DNA from: Thalassococcus profundi
GTDB lineage: Bacteria > Pseudomonadota > Alphaproteobacteria > Rhodobacterales > Rhodobacteraceae
Direction: 5' to 3'
Assembly: GCF_003344785.1 (NCBI RefSeq)
Contig: NZ_QPMK01000018.1
Span: 34,363 to 98,362, forward strand
DNA: 64,000 nucleotides
Part shown: positions 26,769 to 35,618 of the stretch, one piece after another
Numbering within the stretch: the stretch's first letter is position 1
How the letters are laid out: each line of letters starts with the position of its first letter
Program-made: the position numbers and the translations under genes
The notes under the pieces: generated by a model
Told to the model about the DNA's origin: nothing
Seen by the model: only the letters and a program-made list of their open reading frames with translations
Database searches by the model: none

Positions 26769-28232
26769 TCATTCCCCGTCGAAATAGCCGAGGATGGACT
26801 TGGTCTCGAGATATTCTTCCAGCCCCTCGACGCCGTATTCGCGCCCGTTGCCGGACTGCTTGTAGCCGCCGAAGGGCACATGCGGGTCCCAGGCCGGGTA
26901 GTTCAGATGCACCTGCCCCGCCCGGATGCGCGCCGCGGTGCTGCGCACCAGTGCCAGGTCCGTACCTTGGACCTGTGCCCCGAGCCCGAAGACCGTATCG
27001 TTGGCGATGGCGATCGCCTCCTCGACATCGTCATAGGGCAGGATGACCAGTACCGGGCCGAAGATCTCTTCCTGCGCGACGGCCATATCGGTGGCGACCT
27101 CGGAAAAGATCGTCGGTCTGGAGAAGAAACCGCGCATCAGACCTTCGGGGCGTCCGGGGCCGCCGGACAGCAGCTTGGCACCTTCGTCGATGCCGGTCTG
27201 TATCATGGTCTGGACGCGGGCATACTGTGTCCGGTTCGCAGAGGGGCCGTGCGTGGTTGCCGGATCGGTCGGATCCCCGACACGCATGTCCTCGAGCGCC
27301 CGGACCGCCAGCGCCTCGACCTCTGCCAGCCGGGCACGGGGCACGATCATCCGGGTCGGCGCGCTGCAGGACTGGCCGACATTGCGCATCGCCGAGGCCA
27401 CGCCCGGCGGCACCGCCTTCGACAGGTCGGCATCGGGCAGGATCACATTGGGCGACTTGCCCCCCAGTTCCTGCGCGACCCGCTTGACCGTGGGAGCCGC
27501 GGCCTGCGCCACGGCGACGCCGGCCCGGGTCGATCCGGTGATCGAGACCATATCGACATCGGGATGTCCGGCCAGCCGCGCACCCACGACGGGGCCGGTT
27601 CCGTTGACAAGGTTGAACACGCCCGCCGGAAACCCCGCCCGATCGACCAGCTCGGCGAAGAGCGCCGCGCTGAGCGGCGAAAGCTCGCTGGGCTTCAGCA
27701 CCACCGTGCAGCCCGCCGCCAGGGCCGCTCCCGCCTTGGCGGTGATCTGGTAGAGCGGCCAGTTCCAGGGCGTGATGAGGCCGCAGACGCCGATGGGCTC
27801 GCGCAGGATGCCGGCCTGGCCCCGGCGTGTCAGGAATGGGTAGTCGCGTACGACTTCACAGGCGGCGCGCAGGTGTTCCGCGGCCAGCGGCACCTGCGCG
27901 GCCTGCGCATAGCTCGTCGCCGCCCCCATTTCGGCAGTGATGGCGCGGGCGATCGTTTCCGTGTTTTCAAGGATCAGCTCGCGCAGCCGCGCGATTTTCC
28001 CGGCGCGCTCCGTGGGCGCTGTCGCGGCCCATCCGGAAAAGGCCGCACGTGCCGCCGCAACGGCCTTGTCGGTGTCTTCGACAGAGCCGAGTGCAACCTC
28101 TGCGATCACCTCTTCGGTCGCCGGATTGACGACACCGGACCGCTCCGCGCCCGACGCATCGACCCAGGCGCCGTCGATGTAGAACTGATGCAAGCGCGCT
28201 TTGGCGGCTTCGATTTCGGCAGCGTTGCTCAT
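26769..28232 (-). CDS. Aldehyde dehydrogenase family protein
   Basis: NAD(P)-dependent aldehyde dehydrogenase of 487 residues from the ATG at 28232 (MSNAAEIEAAKARLHQFYID), which has GGAG six bases upstream. Key parts: ITPWNWPLYQITAKAGAALA, general-base Glu in VAQELGGKSPNVILPDADL, catalytic Cys in MRNVGQSCSAPTRMIVPR, and the C-terminal PFGGYKQSGNGREYG. The SCSAPTR context is typical of ALDHs annotated for broad aliphatic or amino aldehydes. It follows a frameshifted unknown gene, whose long reading frame ends over its start codon, and a D-threonine-aldolase-like gene, so it may oxidise the aldehyde released by that lyase (inference). Confidence 0.85.
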   Translation of the reverse strand: MSNAAEIEAAKARLHQFYIDGAWVDASGAERSGVVNPATEEVIAEVALGSVEDTDKAVAAARAAFSGWAATAPTERAGKIARLRELILENTETIARAITAEMGAATSYAQAAQVPLAAEHLRAACEVVRDYPFLTRRGQAGILREPIGVCGLITPWNWPLYQITAKAGAALAAGCTVVLKPSELSPLSAALFAELVDRAGFPAGVFNLVNGTGPVVGARLAGHPDVDMVSITGSTRAGVAVAQAAAPTVKRVAQELGGKSPNVILPDADLSKAVPPGVASAMRNVGQSCSAPTRMIVPRARLAEVEALAVRALEDMRVGDPTDPATTHGPSANRTQYARVQTMIQTGIDEGAKLLSGGPGRPEGLMRGFFSRPTIFSEVATDMAVAQEEIFGPVLVILPYDDVEEAIAIANDTVFGLGAQVQGTDLALVRSTAARIRAGQVHLNYPAWDPHVPFGGYKQSGNGREYGVEGLEEYLETKSILGYFDGE

Positions 28233-28295
28233 GATTGGCTCCTTCGTTTGCTGCACGGCCGACCGGATGGGAGGACAGGCAGCGGAATGGGGACG

Positions 28296-28714
28296 TTACA
28301 GCCGGACAAGGGTGGCCAGGCGGCGCGTATCGGCGTCGTCGAAAAAGGGTTGGCCGGCTCGTATCCGCGGTCGACCCGGACCCTGTTGCGGATGCACATG
28401 TCGCAGCTGGTCAGGCTGCTGAAGCCGTCGACGCGATGGATATCGGTGAGATGGGTGCCATCGGGGTTCCTCGTTCGACCTGCCTGCAAGGCTAGCGGCA
28501 TCGACAGAACGAATTTGCGGAAGCTTTCGGTGTCCGCAGCATAAACGAGTGAATTCCTCACCCTTTCTGGCAGGAATGGACGGGCTTCGGCGGAAGAAGG
28601 CATCGAGACCGAGCCACCGCCGTCGTGATGGGTGCCGCGCAGCGCTGTGCGGATCGCGTCGGCGGACGGTTTGCGGGTGACGAGGAGAGCAGCTCCTTCC
28701 CCGTCGGGGTGCAT
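28296..28714 (-). pseudogene. Unrecognised small gene with a homopolymer frameshift
   Basis: Starts at an ATG three bases after the stop of the PLP gene at 28718. The frame reads MHPDGEGAALLVTRKPSADA with good GC-rich third positions up to DRGYEPANPF, then loses coding character. Adding one base to the T5 run (28342-28346 on the plus strand as A5) restores FFDDADTRRLATLVRL and a stop at 28296, giving a protein of 139 residues. Without the correction the frame runs to 28229 and overlaps the aldehyde dehydrogenase start. Other segments read SCDMCIRNRVRVDRG, with two Cys. I do not recognise the family. Codon character and operon position suggest a real, recently broken gene. Confidence 0.45.
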
Positions 28715-28717
28715 GAC

Positions 28718-29866
28718 CTACCAGCCGCCAAAGCGGTTCCATTCCATCAGGGCTCCCGACCCGTCTTCCGGGATGACGTGATAGCGGTCGTGCTGGGCGG
28801 CGGTGGCGCAGGCATGGTTCGGCAGGATCCGCAGCCGGGTGCCGACCGGCAGGTTCGGCAGGCGTTCGGTCGAGCCGGGGCGCAGCGCCAGGATACCGTG
28901 TTCCTGGTTGGCCTGCCGCATGATCAGATCGGGGTAGATCCTGCCGCCCAGATCGCAGGCCACACCATAGCCCTGATCGACGGTCTGTGCCGCGGTGCCG
29001 CGATCGCGCGACATCGCCATCCAGCCCGCATCGACCAGCACCCAGCCGCGATCGTGCTGATGGCCGATCACCGTGGTCAGCACCGACAGCGCGATATCGT
29101 TCGTGTCGCAGACCCCGATGCCGGCCATCACCAGATCGAAGAACATGTAGACACCGGCGCGCAGTTCGGTCACGCCGGAAAGGTCCTCGGCCGCATGGGC
29201 CGTCGGCGTCGATCCGACGCTCACGACCGGGCAGGGCAGACCGGCTTCGCGCAGCGCCCGGGCGGCGGCTACGGTCGCGTCACGTTCCTTTCCCGCGAAT
29301 ACGGCATGGGCGGCTGATCCATCGACCCCGTAGCTTTCGCCGGCATGGGTCATGACCCCGCGCAACTCTGCGCCGCTGTCGTGCAGACGTCGGCCGATCT
29401 CGATCAGTTCGGGATCGCCGGCCCGCAGGCCGCCGCGGTGGCCATCGCTGTCGATCTCGATCAGTGCCGGGATCGGCTGGCCCGCGGCCTGCGCCGCTTC
29501 GGCAACCGCCTGCGCCTGCGCAAGGCTGTCGATCAGGATGACAAGGGCGCAGCCGCGGGCGCGCAGTTCCAGCACGCGGGGCAGCTTCTGCGGCGCGATG
29601 CCCACCGCATAGAGGATATCCTGCACCCCGGCTGCGGCAAAGACCTCGGCCTCGGCCAGGGTGGAGACCGTCGCCGGGCCCGACCCGCCCGTCAGCACGC
29701 GGCGCGCCACGTCGACGGATTTCGCGGTCTTGAGATGGGGGCGCAGCGTGACGCCGAGCGCCTCCGCCTTTGCTGCCAGCCGCCGGATGTTGCGCGTCAT
29801 GCGCGCTTCGTCCAGCACCAGGCAGGGCGTGGTCAGCCGGTCCAGGCCCGGGTTCGGATCGTGCAT
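28718..29866 (-). CDS. D-threonine aldolase/D-serine dehydratase-type PLP enzyme
   Basis: Fold-type III (alanine-racemase-like) PLP lyase of 382 residues acting on D-beta-hydroxy amino acids. The Schiff-base Lys is K46 in LRPHLKTAKS; metal-binding residues are expected in the late LRILPNHACATAAQHDRY segment, as in D-threonine aldolase. The start at 29866 (MHDPNPGLDRL) has GAGGA seven bases upstream. It would cleave a D-beta-hydroxy amino acid to glycine plus an aldehyde, or dehydrate D-serine. BhcC of the beta-hydroxyaspartate cycle belongs to the same family, but the local genes do not support that cycle. It is in tandem with the unknown gene and the ALDH. Confidence 0.8.
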   Translation of the reverse strand: MHDPNPGLDRLTTPCLVLDEARMTRNIRRLAAKAEALGVTLRPHLKTAKSVDVARRVLTGGSGPATVSTLAEAEVFAAAGVQDILYAVGIAPQKLPRVLELRARGCALVILIDSLAQAQAVAEAAQAAGQPIPALIEIDSDGHRGGLRAGDPELIEIGRRLHDSGAELRGVMTHAGESYGVDGSAAHAVFAGKERDATVAAARALREAGLPCPVVSVGSTPTAHAAEDLSGVTELRAGVYMFFDLVMAGIGVCDTNDIALSVLTTVIGHQHDRGWVLVDAGWMAMSRDRGTAAQTVDQGYGVACDLGGRIYPDLIMRQANQEHGILALRPGSTERLPNLPVGTRLRILPNHACATAAQHDRYHVIPEDGSGALMEWNRFGGW

Positions 29867-29952
29867 GCGTCTGTCCTCTGTTGCCTTGATCTGCGTCGTC
29901 GTCCGCCCAAGGTGGTCGAGAGGGTGGGGCGTCTGCGGGCGCCGCCGGGGGC

Positions 29953-30306
29953 TTACTCGACGATCACGAAGATCTTCTTGCAGGGCTCGATTGTCCGCCA
30001 TTGACCGACGAAGCCCGGTTTCATCACAAAGCTGTCGCCGGCGCGGAACACCGTCGGCGCGCCGCCATCCTCGGTGATTTCGACGACGCCTTCAACGATG
30101 TGGCAGAATTCGAACTTTTCGCCCTTGATCGACTTGTTGGTCCCCTCGCTCCCGGTGAAGATGCCGGTGCGCACAAGGCCGTCTTTCGATGTGTCGAGGT
30201 CCCAGGCTTTGCAGACCGGGCTACCCGCCAGCACGCGGTCGGGGGGAGCCGATACATTGCGCGGCTCGAAGTCGGGACTGGTTTCAAGGGGAACGATAAG
30301 CGTCAT
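29953..30306 (-). CDS. Cupin-domain protein, intact paralogue of the broken cupin
   Basis: Single-cupin protein of 117 residues. It begins MTLIVPLETSPDFEPRNVS and has the two cupin strands KFEFCHIVEGVVEITEDGG and FRAGDSFVMKPGFVGQWRT, the latter nearly identical to the paralogue at 25894. The metal-binding pattern is reduced, as in (S)-ureidoglycine/cupin_3 proteins, so it may be a binding or regulatory protein rather than an enzyme. It is upstream of the D-threonine-aldolase-like gene on the same strand, with 86 bp between them. Function unknown. Confidence 0.75.
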   Translation of the reverse strand: MTLIVPLETSPDFEPRNVSAPPDRVLAGSPVCKAWDLDTSKDGLVRTGIFTGSEGTNKSIKGEKFEFCHIVEGVVEITEDGGAPTVFRAGDSFVMKPGFVGQWRTIEPCKKIFVIVE

Positions 30307-31143
30307 TGAGATGGCCTCTTTAGGGACGGGATGGCCTTAGCTTACCGCCCCGGCGCAGACCAAAGGCGCCATTCTTCGGGACGGCGCCGCAGGCCCTGCG
30401 GTTTCATCCGGACCTGACGGAATTTGATGCGCGGCCCACCGCGAAAGCTCTGTCGTGTCCCGACGGCCGGATCTTCAACCGGATCCGGCCGGGAAGCCGG
30501 GCATGACCGGTTGCTCGTCGCGCTGCCGTCGTCCCGTCGTGCCGCCGTAGCGAAGGGGCGGATCACCGGTTTCCGGCCTGCCGATGCGGCCGGACTGCCG
30601 CTGTCGCCCTGGCTGATGCGCGTGAAGGGACGGAAGGCGGTAGAGCGTACCCCCGGCTTCTCTTCCTGAATCGACCTGGGGAAGTTGGGGGAGGCCCTCC
30701 GATTTCGGGGATGACGGGGGCGAGGATTGAGACCACGCGCTTTTCCATCTTCACGCGGGAGGCTGGCTGACCGGCGAGGCTTTCCGTCGTCCCGATTTCA
30801 TCGGCAAGCGGGGATCGGCGGAGGACAGCGCCCTATTTCATGCCGCCGGCTGGCACATCAACGGTCGAAGATTGCTGCTGGGCCGCCGCATCCAGCGACT
30901 TCTAATTCCGCAAGGAGGGAAAATGGGCGGCAGATCATCCGTGAGGCCTGCCATGACCCCGATCCTACCCCGCGCCGGGGCAGACCATATCCGAACCGCC
31001 GAGGCCCGGCAGGGCCGAGGTGCCGTTGCACCGCCGGCAATGCGCGCGCTGGGGTCAGAGCCGCCGGGCCGCAACGGCGCCCAAGCGCGGCCGCGGCGGT
31101 CTGCGCGGGATGCGGGCCTTCGGCTGACAGAGAAAGGGACACC
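30307..31143. other. 837-bp spacer without a recognisable gene
   Basis: No gene I can support. A plus-strand ATG at 30922 is preceded by a strong AAGGAGG and opens a 75-codon frame ending at 31150, but the peptide is Arg/Pro/Gly-rich and resembles no family. A plus-strand stretch near 30580-30669 (GLPLSPWLMRVKGRKAVERT) might be a relic. The right end should hold the promoter of the aminotransferase at 31144. Confidence 0.35.
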
Positions 31144-32517
31144 ATGCTGAGCAATTCCATCGCCGAACTCGACCGGAGACATCTCGTCCACCCCCTCGCT
31201 TCGTGGCGCGCACATGAACAGGCAGGCGCGCGCTTTCTGGCGTCGGCCAAGGGCGCGACCGTGATTGACGCAGAGGGACATTGCCTGCTGGACGGATTTG
31301 CCGGACTTTGGTGCGTGAACGCCGGGTACGGTCAGGACCACCTGATCGAGGCCGCCACCCGCCAACTGCGCGAGTTGCCCTATGCGACAGGCTATTTCGG
31401 GCTCGGCTCGGAATCCGCCGCACGACTGGCGGGGCGGCTGGCGGATCACGCCCCGGGCGATCTGAACCATGTCTATTTCGGGCTCGGCGGATCGGATGCC
31501 GTGGACAGCACGATCCGCTTCGTCCGGCACTACTGGCAGTCCAGGGGCGCGCCGGAGCGGGACCAGTTCATCTCGGTGGCACAGGGCTATCACGGTTCTT
31601 CGGCAGTGGGATCCGGGCTGACGGCGCTGCCGGTCTTTCACACCAATTTCGGCGTGCCGCTGGACTGGCAGCACAAGATCCCCTCGCATTACCCCTACCG
31701 CAATCCGGTGGGGGAGGATGCCCAGGCCATCATCGCCGCTTCCGTCGCGGATCTGCGCGGCAAGATTGCCGAGATCGGCGCAGAGCGCGTGGCGGCCTTC
31801 TACCTCGAACCGATCCAGGGCTCCGGCGGCGTTCTGGTCCCGCCGCCGGGCTGGGTCGCGGCCATGCACGCGGTCTGCAAGGAAATGGACATCCTCTTTG
31901 TCGCCGACGAGGTCATCACCGCCTTCGGCCGTACCGGCCCGATGTTCGCCTGTGCAGACGAGGGCATCGTTCCCGACATGATGACCACGGCCAAGGGCCT
32001 GACCTCAGGCTATGTGCCGATGTCCGCGGCCTTTCTGTCGGATCATGTCTACGAGACCATCGCCGACGGGGCCGGGCTGGCGATGGTCGGTCACGGCCAG
32101 ACCTATTCCGCCCATCCGGTCAGCGCGGCGGTGGCGCTTGCGGCGCTCGATCTCTACGAAGGCGGCCTGCTGGAGAATGGCGCGGCGATGGGCGCGCGGC
32201 TGATGGCGGGGCTGCAGGGCCTGGCGGATCATCCTCTGGTGGGCGAGGTGCGCGGCCGGGGCATGCTGGCGGCGGTCGAACTGGTCACCGACAAGGCGAA
32301 GAAGACGCCGTTGCCCGCAGCGGCGGCGCCCGGCACCCGGATCTTCGACAGGGCGTGGCAGAACGGGCTCATCATCCGCGCCTTCACGCAGGGCGTGCTG
32401 GGCTATGCGCCGCCGCTCTGCTGCACGACCGACGAAATCGACCGGATCGTGGACCTGACCCGCCTGACACTGGACCAGACGCTGGCGGACCCGGACGTCC
32501 GCGCCGCCATGGCGTGA
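31144..32517 (+). CDS. Class III omega-aminotransferase
   Basis: PLP aminotransferase of 457 residues transferring a terminal amino group, probably to pyruvate. The Schiff-base Lys is K284 in MMTTAKGLTSGYVPM; FVADEVITAFGRTG at 252-265 binds the cofactor; FAGLWCVNAGYG near 52-63 and FGLGGSDAVDS are typical of beta-alanine/putrescine:pyruvate transaminases. The start at 31144 has an AGGGA site upstream. It is monocistronic on the plus strand and followed by a minus-strand oxidase remnant. Substrate candidates are putrescine, taurine, beta-alanine or another omega-amino compound. Confidence 0.85.
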   Translation: MLSNSIAELDRRHLVHPLASWRAHEQAGARFLASAKGATVIDAEGHCLLDGFAGLWCVNAGYGQDHLIEAATRQLRELPYATGYFGLGSESAARLAGRLADHAPGDLNHVYFGLGGSDAVDSTIRFVRHYWQSRGAPERDQFISVAQGYHGSSAVGSGLTALPVFHTNFGVPLDWQHKIPSHYPYRNPVGEDAQAIIAASVADLRGKIAEIGAERVAAFYLEPIQGSGGVLVPPPGWVAAMHAVCKEMDILFVADEVITAFGRTGPMFACADEGIVPDMMTTAKGLTSGYVPMSAAFLSDHVYETIADGAGLAMVGHGQTYSAHPVSAAVALAALDLYEGGLLENGAAMGARLMAGLQGLADHPLVGEVRGRGMLAAVELVTDKAKKTPLPAAAAPGTRIFDRAWQNGLIIRAFTQGVLGYAPPLCCTTDEIDRIVDLTRLTLDQTLADPDVRAAMA

Positions 32518-32589
32518 CGGGCAGGGTCTGTCCCGGCAAGGGTCCGACACGGTTACAGACCGTGCCGGAGACGTGGGCGGCAGCGGCCT

Positions 32590-32757
32590 CGGCATGGGCC
32601 GCAAAGCGGTCGACCCCGACGTGATCCAGCGGCACGAGTTCTCGGCCCGAGACCATGAACGCGACCATCACGTCGCCCACGCCCGGCGCGAGCTGGAAGC
32701 CATGGCCGTCGAAGCCGAAGGCGCGGAACACGCCCGGTCTCGCATCGACCGTGAACC
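32590..32757 (-). pseudogene. C-terminal remnant of a DAO-family FAD oxidoreductase
   Basis: The minus strand reads RPGVFRAFGFDGHGFQLAPG, then GVGDVMVAF and PLDHVGVDRFAA. This is the conserved C-terminal FAD-contact region of DAO-family oxidases (FGFSGHGFQLGPG in typical members). The upstream part of the gene is absent and no proper stop follows, so only about 50 residues of an older gene remain, between the aminotransferase (ends 32517) and the TonB operon. A weak hairpin (32548-32564, CACGGT/ACCGTG) lies beside it. Confidence 0.7.
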
Positions 32758-33096
32758 TACCCGCCTTCGCCGAGCCTGACGCTACGCGCCTTAGGGGATG
32801 CGGATCGGCCTGTGCCTTGTCCCGTCCTTTCGGCAGGAGAAGCGTCCGATAGCGGTCATCGCTCGCGTCGACGCTGGGGACGTCGTCGTGGGCCGGTCGG
32901 GCGGGTTGATGCACCTCGATACGCTTGCATACTCGGGGCAGCATCGCGGTGTCCGTGTCGTCAGGTGCTTAAATGATGTCTCGACGATGATCCGGACATC
33001 CACGGCAAGTCCGCACGTCCGAAATCACCCTCACAGGCAAGGAGGCTCAGGCTTGCCCACGCCCCGCCATGGAGCGGCGTTGCACAGACCCGGACG
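32758..33096. other. 339-bp spacer downstream of the TonB gene
   Basis: Between the oxidase remnant and the end of the tonB-like gene. No gene, repeat or terminator could be recognised; the stretch may contain further unrecognisable debris of the lost oxidase. Confidence 0.35.
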
Positions 33097-34209
33097 TCAC
33101 TGCGCCTGCACCCCGATCGAAAAGCTGCGCTGTGCGCCCGGCGGTGGCGGCGGGCATGTTCCCGCCCGGGCGATCAGACGGACCGCCGCATTGTCGAGCG
33201 CGGCATTGCCCGAGCGCCGTGCAAGCGCCACACCGGTGATTCGCCCGTTGCCGGAAACGCTGAAGGACACCCGCGCCGTGCCGCCGCCGCGCACATTGGG
33301 CCGTCCGGCGCGGGACAGGCAGGCCATGACGACACCCGGATAGTTGCTTGCCGCGGCGTTGCCGGCCTGGTTCGCGCGACCGCCCGAGCCGCTCGACCGC
33401 GACGTGGCCGCCCGCGACCCGCTGGCGGCGCCGGCACTTGCGTTGCGGTTGGCATTGCCTTGTCGCGTTTGGGTGGGGCGCGGTTGCTGCTCGGCCGCGC
33501 GATGACGCTGCTGCTCGGCGGCTCGCTGGCGTTGCCGCTCTGCGGCGCGCGCGGCGGCCTCGGCCTGCATGGCCGCCTCGAATTCAGGACTACGCGCGGC
33601 GGGCCGCAAGGATCGCGCGGGCGTGGCGAACTCTGGCTCTTCCCCGGCGACCACATCCGGTTCGCTGGTTTCGGAGCGCGATGGCTTCGTCGCTATGGCC
33701 CTGGTCGGGGCCGCTTCCAGAGGCTCGGGACGCGCCGCCGGCAGGGCGGTGAGGGCCTCTGCGGCCGCGCTTTCAAGCGGGGCAATCGGCGCGGCGCTCT
33801 GCGGGTCTGCCGGAACGGCCATGCCCGTGGGCGCGGTGGGCTCTGCGGGATCGGCACGCTCTGCCGCATCGGCTTCGGCCCGGTCGGTCGCGTCCGCCTG
33901 GATCGGCTCTGCCATCTCTGGCTCCGGCGCGGGGCTTTGGTCTGGCCGGACGTCCAGGGCGGTTTCCACGGTGGCGGGGGGAGCGGTTTCCGTCGCCGTT
34001 TCCGGCTCTGCCGTGTCGGGCGGCGATTCGGCTGTCGTCACGCCGGCGACCATGTCCGCAAAGGAGGATCCCAGCATGACGTCGGCGCCACCGGCAGCCC
34101 CTTCGACCTCGACCGGATCGCTCGACAGCAGCGCCAGGGCCAGCGCCGCATGGGCGCTGCCGGCGATCATCAGCGCGGCAAGCTTCATCGGGCGGGATGT
34201 CGCGATCAT
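33097..34209 (-). CDS. tonB: TonB-family energy transducer
   Basis: Periplasm-spanning protein linking the inner-membrane ExbBD motor to outer-membrane receptors. From the ATG at 34209 it has 370 residues: one N-terminal membrane anchor (about 8-28), a long Ala/Pro/Glu-rich spacer with runs such as ESPPDTAEPETATETAPPAT, an Arg/Gln-rich segment, and a C-terminal TonB/TolA-type domain (YPGVVMACLSRAG, then GTARVSFSVSGNGRITGVAL). It overlaps exbD by four bases and is the last gene of the exbB-exbD-exbD-tonB operon. The C-terminus is typical of alphaproteobacterial TonB proteins in iron-uptake loci. Confidence 0.85.
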   Translation of the reverse strand: MIATSRPMKLAALMIAGSAHAALALALLSSDPVEVEGAAGGADVMLGSSFADMVAGVTTAESPPDTAEPETATETAPPATVETALDVRPDQSPAPEPEMAEPIQADATDRAEADAAERADPAEPTAPTGMAVPADPQSAAPIAPLESAAAEALTALPAARPEPLEAAPTRAIATKPSRSETSEPDVVAGEEPEFATPARSLRPAARSPEFEAAMQAEAAARAAERQRQRAAEQQRHRAAEQQPRPTQTRQGNANRNASAGAASGSRAATSRSSGSGGRANQAGNAAASNYPGVVMACLSRAGRPNVRGGGTARVSFSVSGNGRITGVALARRSGNAALDNAAVRLIARAGTCPPPPPGAQRSFSIGVQAQ

Positions 34210-34595
34210 TCCAGCCCCCTTTCCGTGACGATCACGACGGCCTCTGCACCGGCCCGGCGCAGCGCGCGGCCTATGGCCACAAGCTCGATGGCCGGCAATT
34301 CCGCATCCGGCACGATGCGCACCCGTTCGCGGTTCTCTGCGTCCAGCCGCGCCAGATAGTCGGAGGGTGCGCCGATAACCTGCCCGCGAAAGCTCATCCG
34401 TCCGTCCGCATGCACCACCAGCGCGTCTCCGGGCGCCGTGCGCTCCAGTTCGGCGGTCCGCACGAGGGTCAGATCGCCGTCCAGCGGAACCGCCAGCGTG
34501 CCGGCAACGAGAAAGAAGATCAGCATCAGGAACACGATGTTGATCAGCGCCGTGGTGGGCTCTCGTTCGGACTTCCGCCTGACACGCAGCATCAC
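34206..34595 (-). CDS. exbD: ExbD/TolR-family protein (second copy)
   Basis: Proton-channel subunit of the TonB motor, 129 residues. It has an N-terminal basic segment (RVRRKSEREPTTALINIVFL) and one membrane helix (about 19-38, with LINIVFLMLIFFLVAG). The conserved channel Asp of ExbD would lie at the start of the helix; here the sequence TTALINIVFLM has Asn where TSLIDVIF in the first copy has Asp. This could make it a non-conducting partner. It overlaps both neighbours by four bases. Confidence 0.8.
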   Translation of the reverse strand: MMLRVRRKSEREPTTALINIVFLMLIFFLVAGTLAVPLDGDLTLVRTAELERTAPGDALVVHADGRMSFRGQVIGAPSDYLARLDAENRERVRIVPDAELPAIELVAIGRALRRAGAEAVVIVTERGLE

Positions 34596-34969
34596 GACCG
34601 CGCCAGTACCGTGACCTGCGCACCCGGCACAGCCCGCAGCGCCACCAGCAGGTCGGTCAGCCGCTGCGACGTGACCGCAGGCCGCACGGACACCAGCACC
34701 ACCGGGGCATCATTGTCGCCAATACCGTCGCGCAGGGCGGCCAACGCGACGTCGCGCCCGTTGAGGGTCACGCCTTCTTGGCTCAGCCGCAGGAAAAACG
34801 GCGCCGTGCCGGATGACAGGGCAGCCGCCCCGCCCGCGCCCCCGGCCGACAGTTCGACCTCGGCAAAGCGCGTGAAGGTGGAACTCAGCATGAAGAACAG
34901 CAGCAGCAGAAAGATGACGTCGATCAGCGATGTCATCGACAGGCGTCTGCGGCGGCTGCGCTTACGCAT
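34592..34969 (-). CDS. exbD: ExbD/TolR-family protein (first copy)
   Basis: Proton-channel subunit of the TonB motor, 125 residues from the ATG at 34969; a GTG nine bases upstream is an alternative. It has a very basic N-terminus (MRKRSRRRRLSMTSLIDVIF) and one membrane helix starting at the conserved channel Asp in LIDVIFLLLLFFMLSS. The periplasmic domain follows. It overlaps the exbB stop by eight bases and the second exbD by four. Having both an Asp-bearing and an Asn-bearing ExbD suggests a mixed dimer. Confidence 0.85.
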   Translation of the reverse strand: MRKRSRRRRLSMTSLIDVIFLLLLFFMLSSTFTRFAEVELSAGGAGGAAALSSGTAPFFLRLSQEGVTLNGRDVALAALRDGIGDNDAPVVLVSVRPAVTSQRLTDLLVALRAVPGAQVTVLARS

Positions 34970-35618
34970 GCAGCCCACCGACCGCGCGGGCGTCGGATGC
35001 GCGACGTGCGCCGCCGGTCGGGGACAGGATCGTGCGCAGCGCCTTTCCGGCCAGCACGCGCTCGGCGTCCATCCGCGCTTCGAACCAGCTCAGCAGCAGT
35101 GCCGCAGGCATCGCAACGGCCAGGCCCACGGCCGTCGTCAGCAGCGCCACCCAGATGCCCCCGGCCAGGATCGAGGGATCGACCTGGCTGCCAGCTTCCT
35201 GCAGGGCCTGGAACGCCGAGATCATCCCCAGAACCGTGCCGAAGAGCCCCAGCAACGGCGCCAGCTGCGCAATCGAATCGAGCACCCGAAACCCGCGTTC
35301 CAGCCGTGCAAAGCGGGTCTCGGCCTCGGCGTCCAGACGGGCGGCGTCGGTCTGTCCCGAGATCGCCATGTCGATCACCGGGCGCAGGTAGCTCTTGGAC
35401 CGGTCAAGCTCTGCGCGGGCTTCGGTGCGGTCGCCGGCGTCCCAGGCCACGATGGCACGGCTCAGCGCCCTGTGCCGCCCGACACCCGCCGCGGCGAACT
35501 GCCAAAGCTTGTAGACCGCCACCGTCGATACGACGACGGACAGCCCGACCAGCAGAAGGACGACCGGCCCGCCCAGGTCGGCAATGCGCCGCAGCGCGTC
35601 GAATACCGTCCCGATCAT
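34962..35618 (-). CDS. exbB: ExbB/TolQ/MotA-family proton channel protein
   Basis: Inner-membrane motor subunit, 218 residues from the ATG at 35618. It has three membrane helices: about 16-36 (GGPVVLLLVGLSVVVSTVAV), about 118-140 and about 155-178. The family core is DSIAQLAPLLGLFGTVLGMI and ILAGGIWVALLTTAVGLAVA. It overlaps the upstream small secreted protein by four bases and feeds into the two exbD genes. It powers the outer-membrane receptor at 40425 together with TonB. Confidence 0.9.
   Translation of the reverse strand: MIGTVFDALRRIADLGGPVVLLLVGLSVVVSTVAVYKLWQFAAAGVGRHRALSRAIVAWDAGDRTEARAELDRSKSYLRPVIDMAISGQTDAARLDAEAETRFARLERGFRVLDSIAQLAPLLGLFGTVLGMISAFQALQEAGSQVDPSILAGGIWVALLTTAVGLAVAMPAALLLSWFEARMDAERVLAGKALRTILSPTGGARRASDARAVGGLHA

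Noticed and set aside
16985..29866. Beta-hydroxyaspartate cycle (BhcABCD)
   Set aside because: Family members resembling BhcB, BhcC and BhcD occur, but the BhcC-like gene is 10 kb away in another operon and no class V aspartate-glyoxylate aminotransferase is present.
30922..31150. Small plus-strand ORF with a strong AAGGAGG site
   Set aside because: The peptide is low-complexity Arg/Pro/Gly and overlaps the aminotransferase start out of frame. The ribosome site may be chance.
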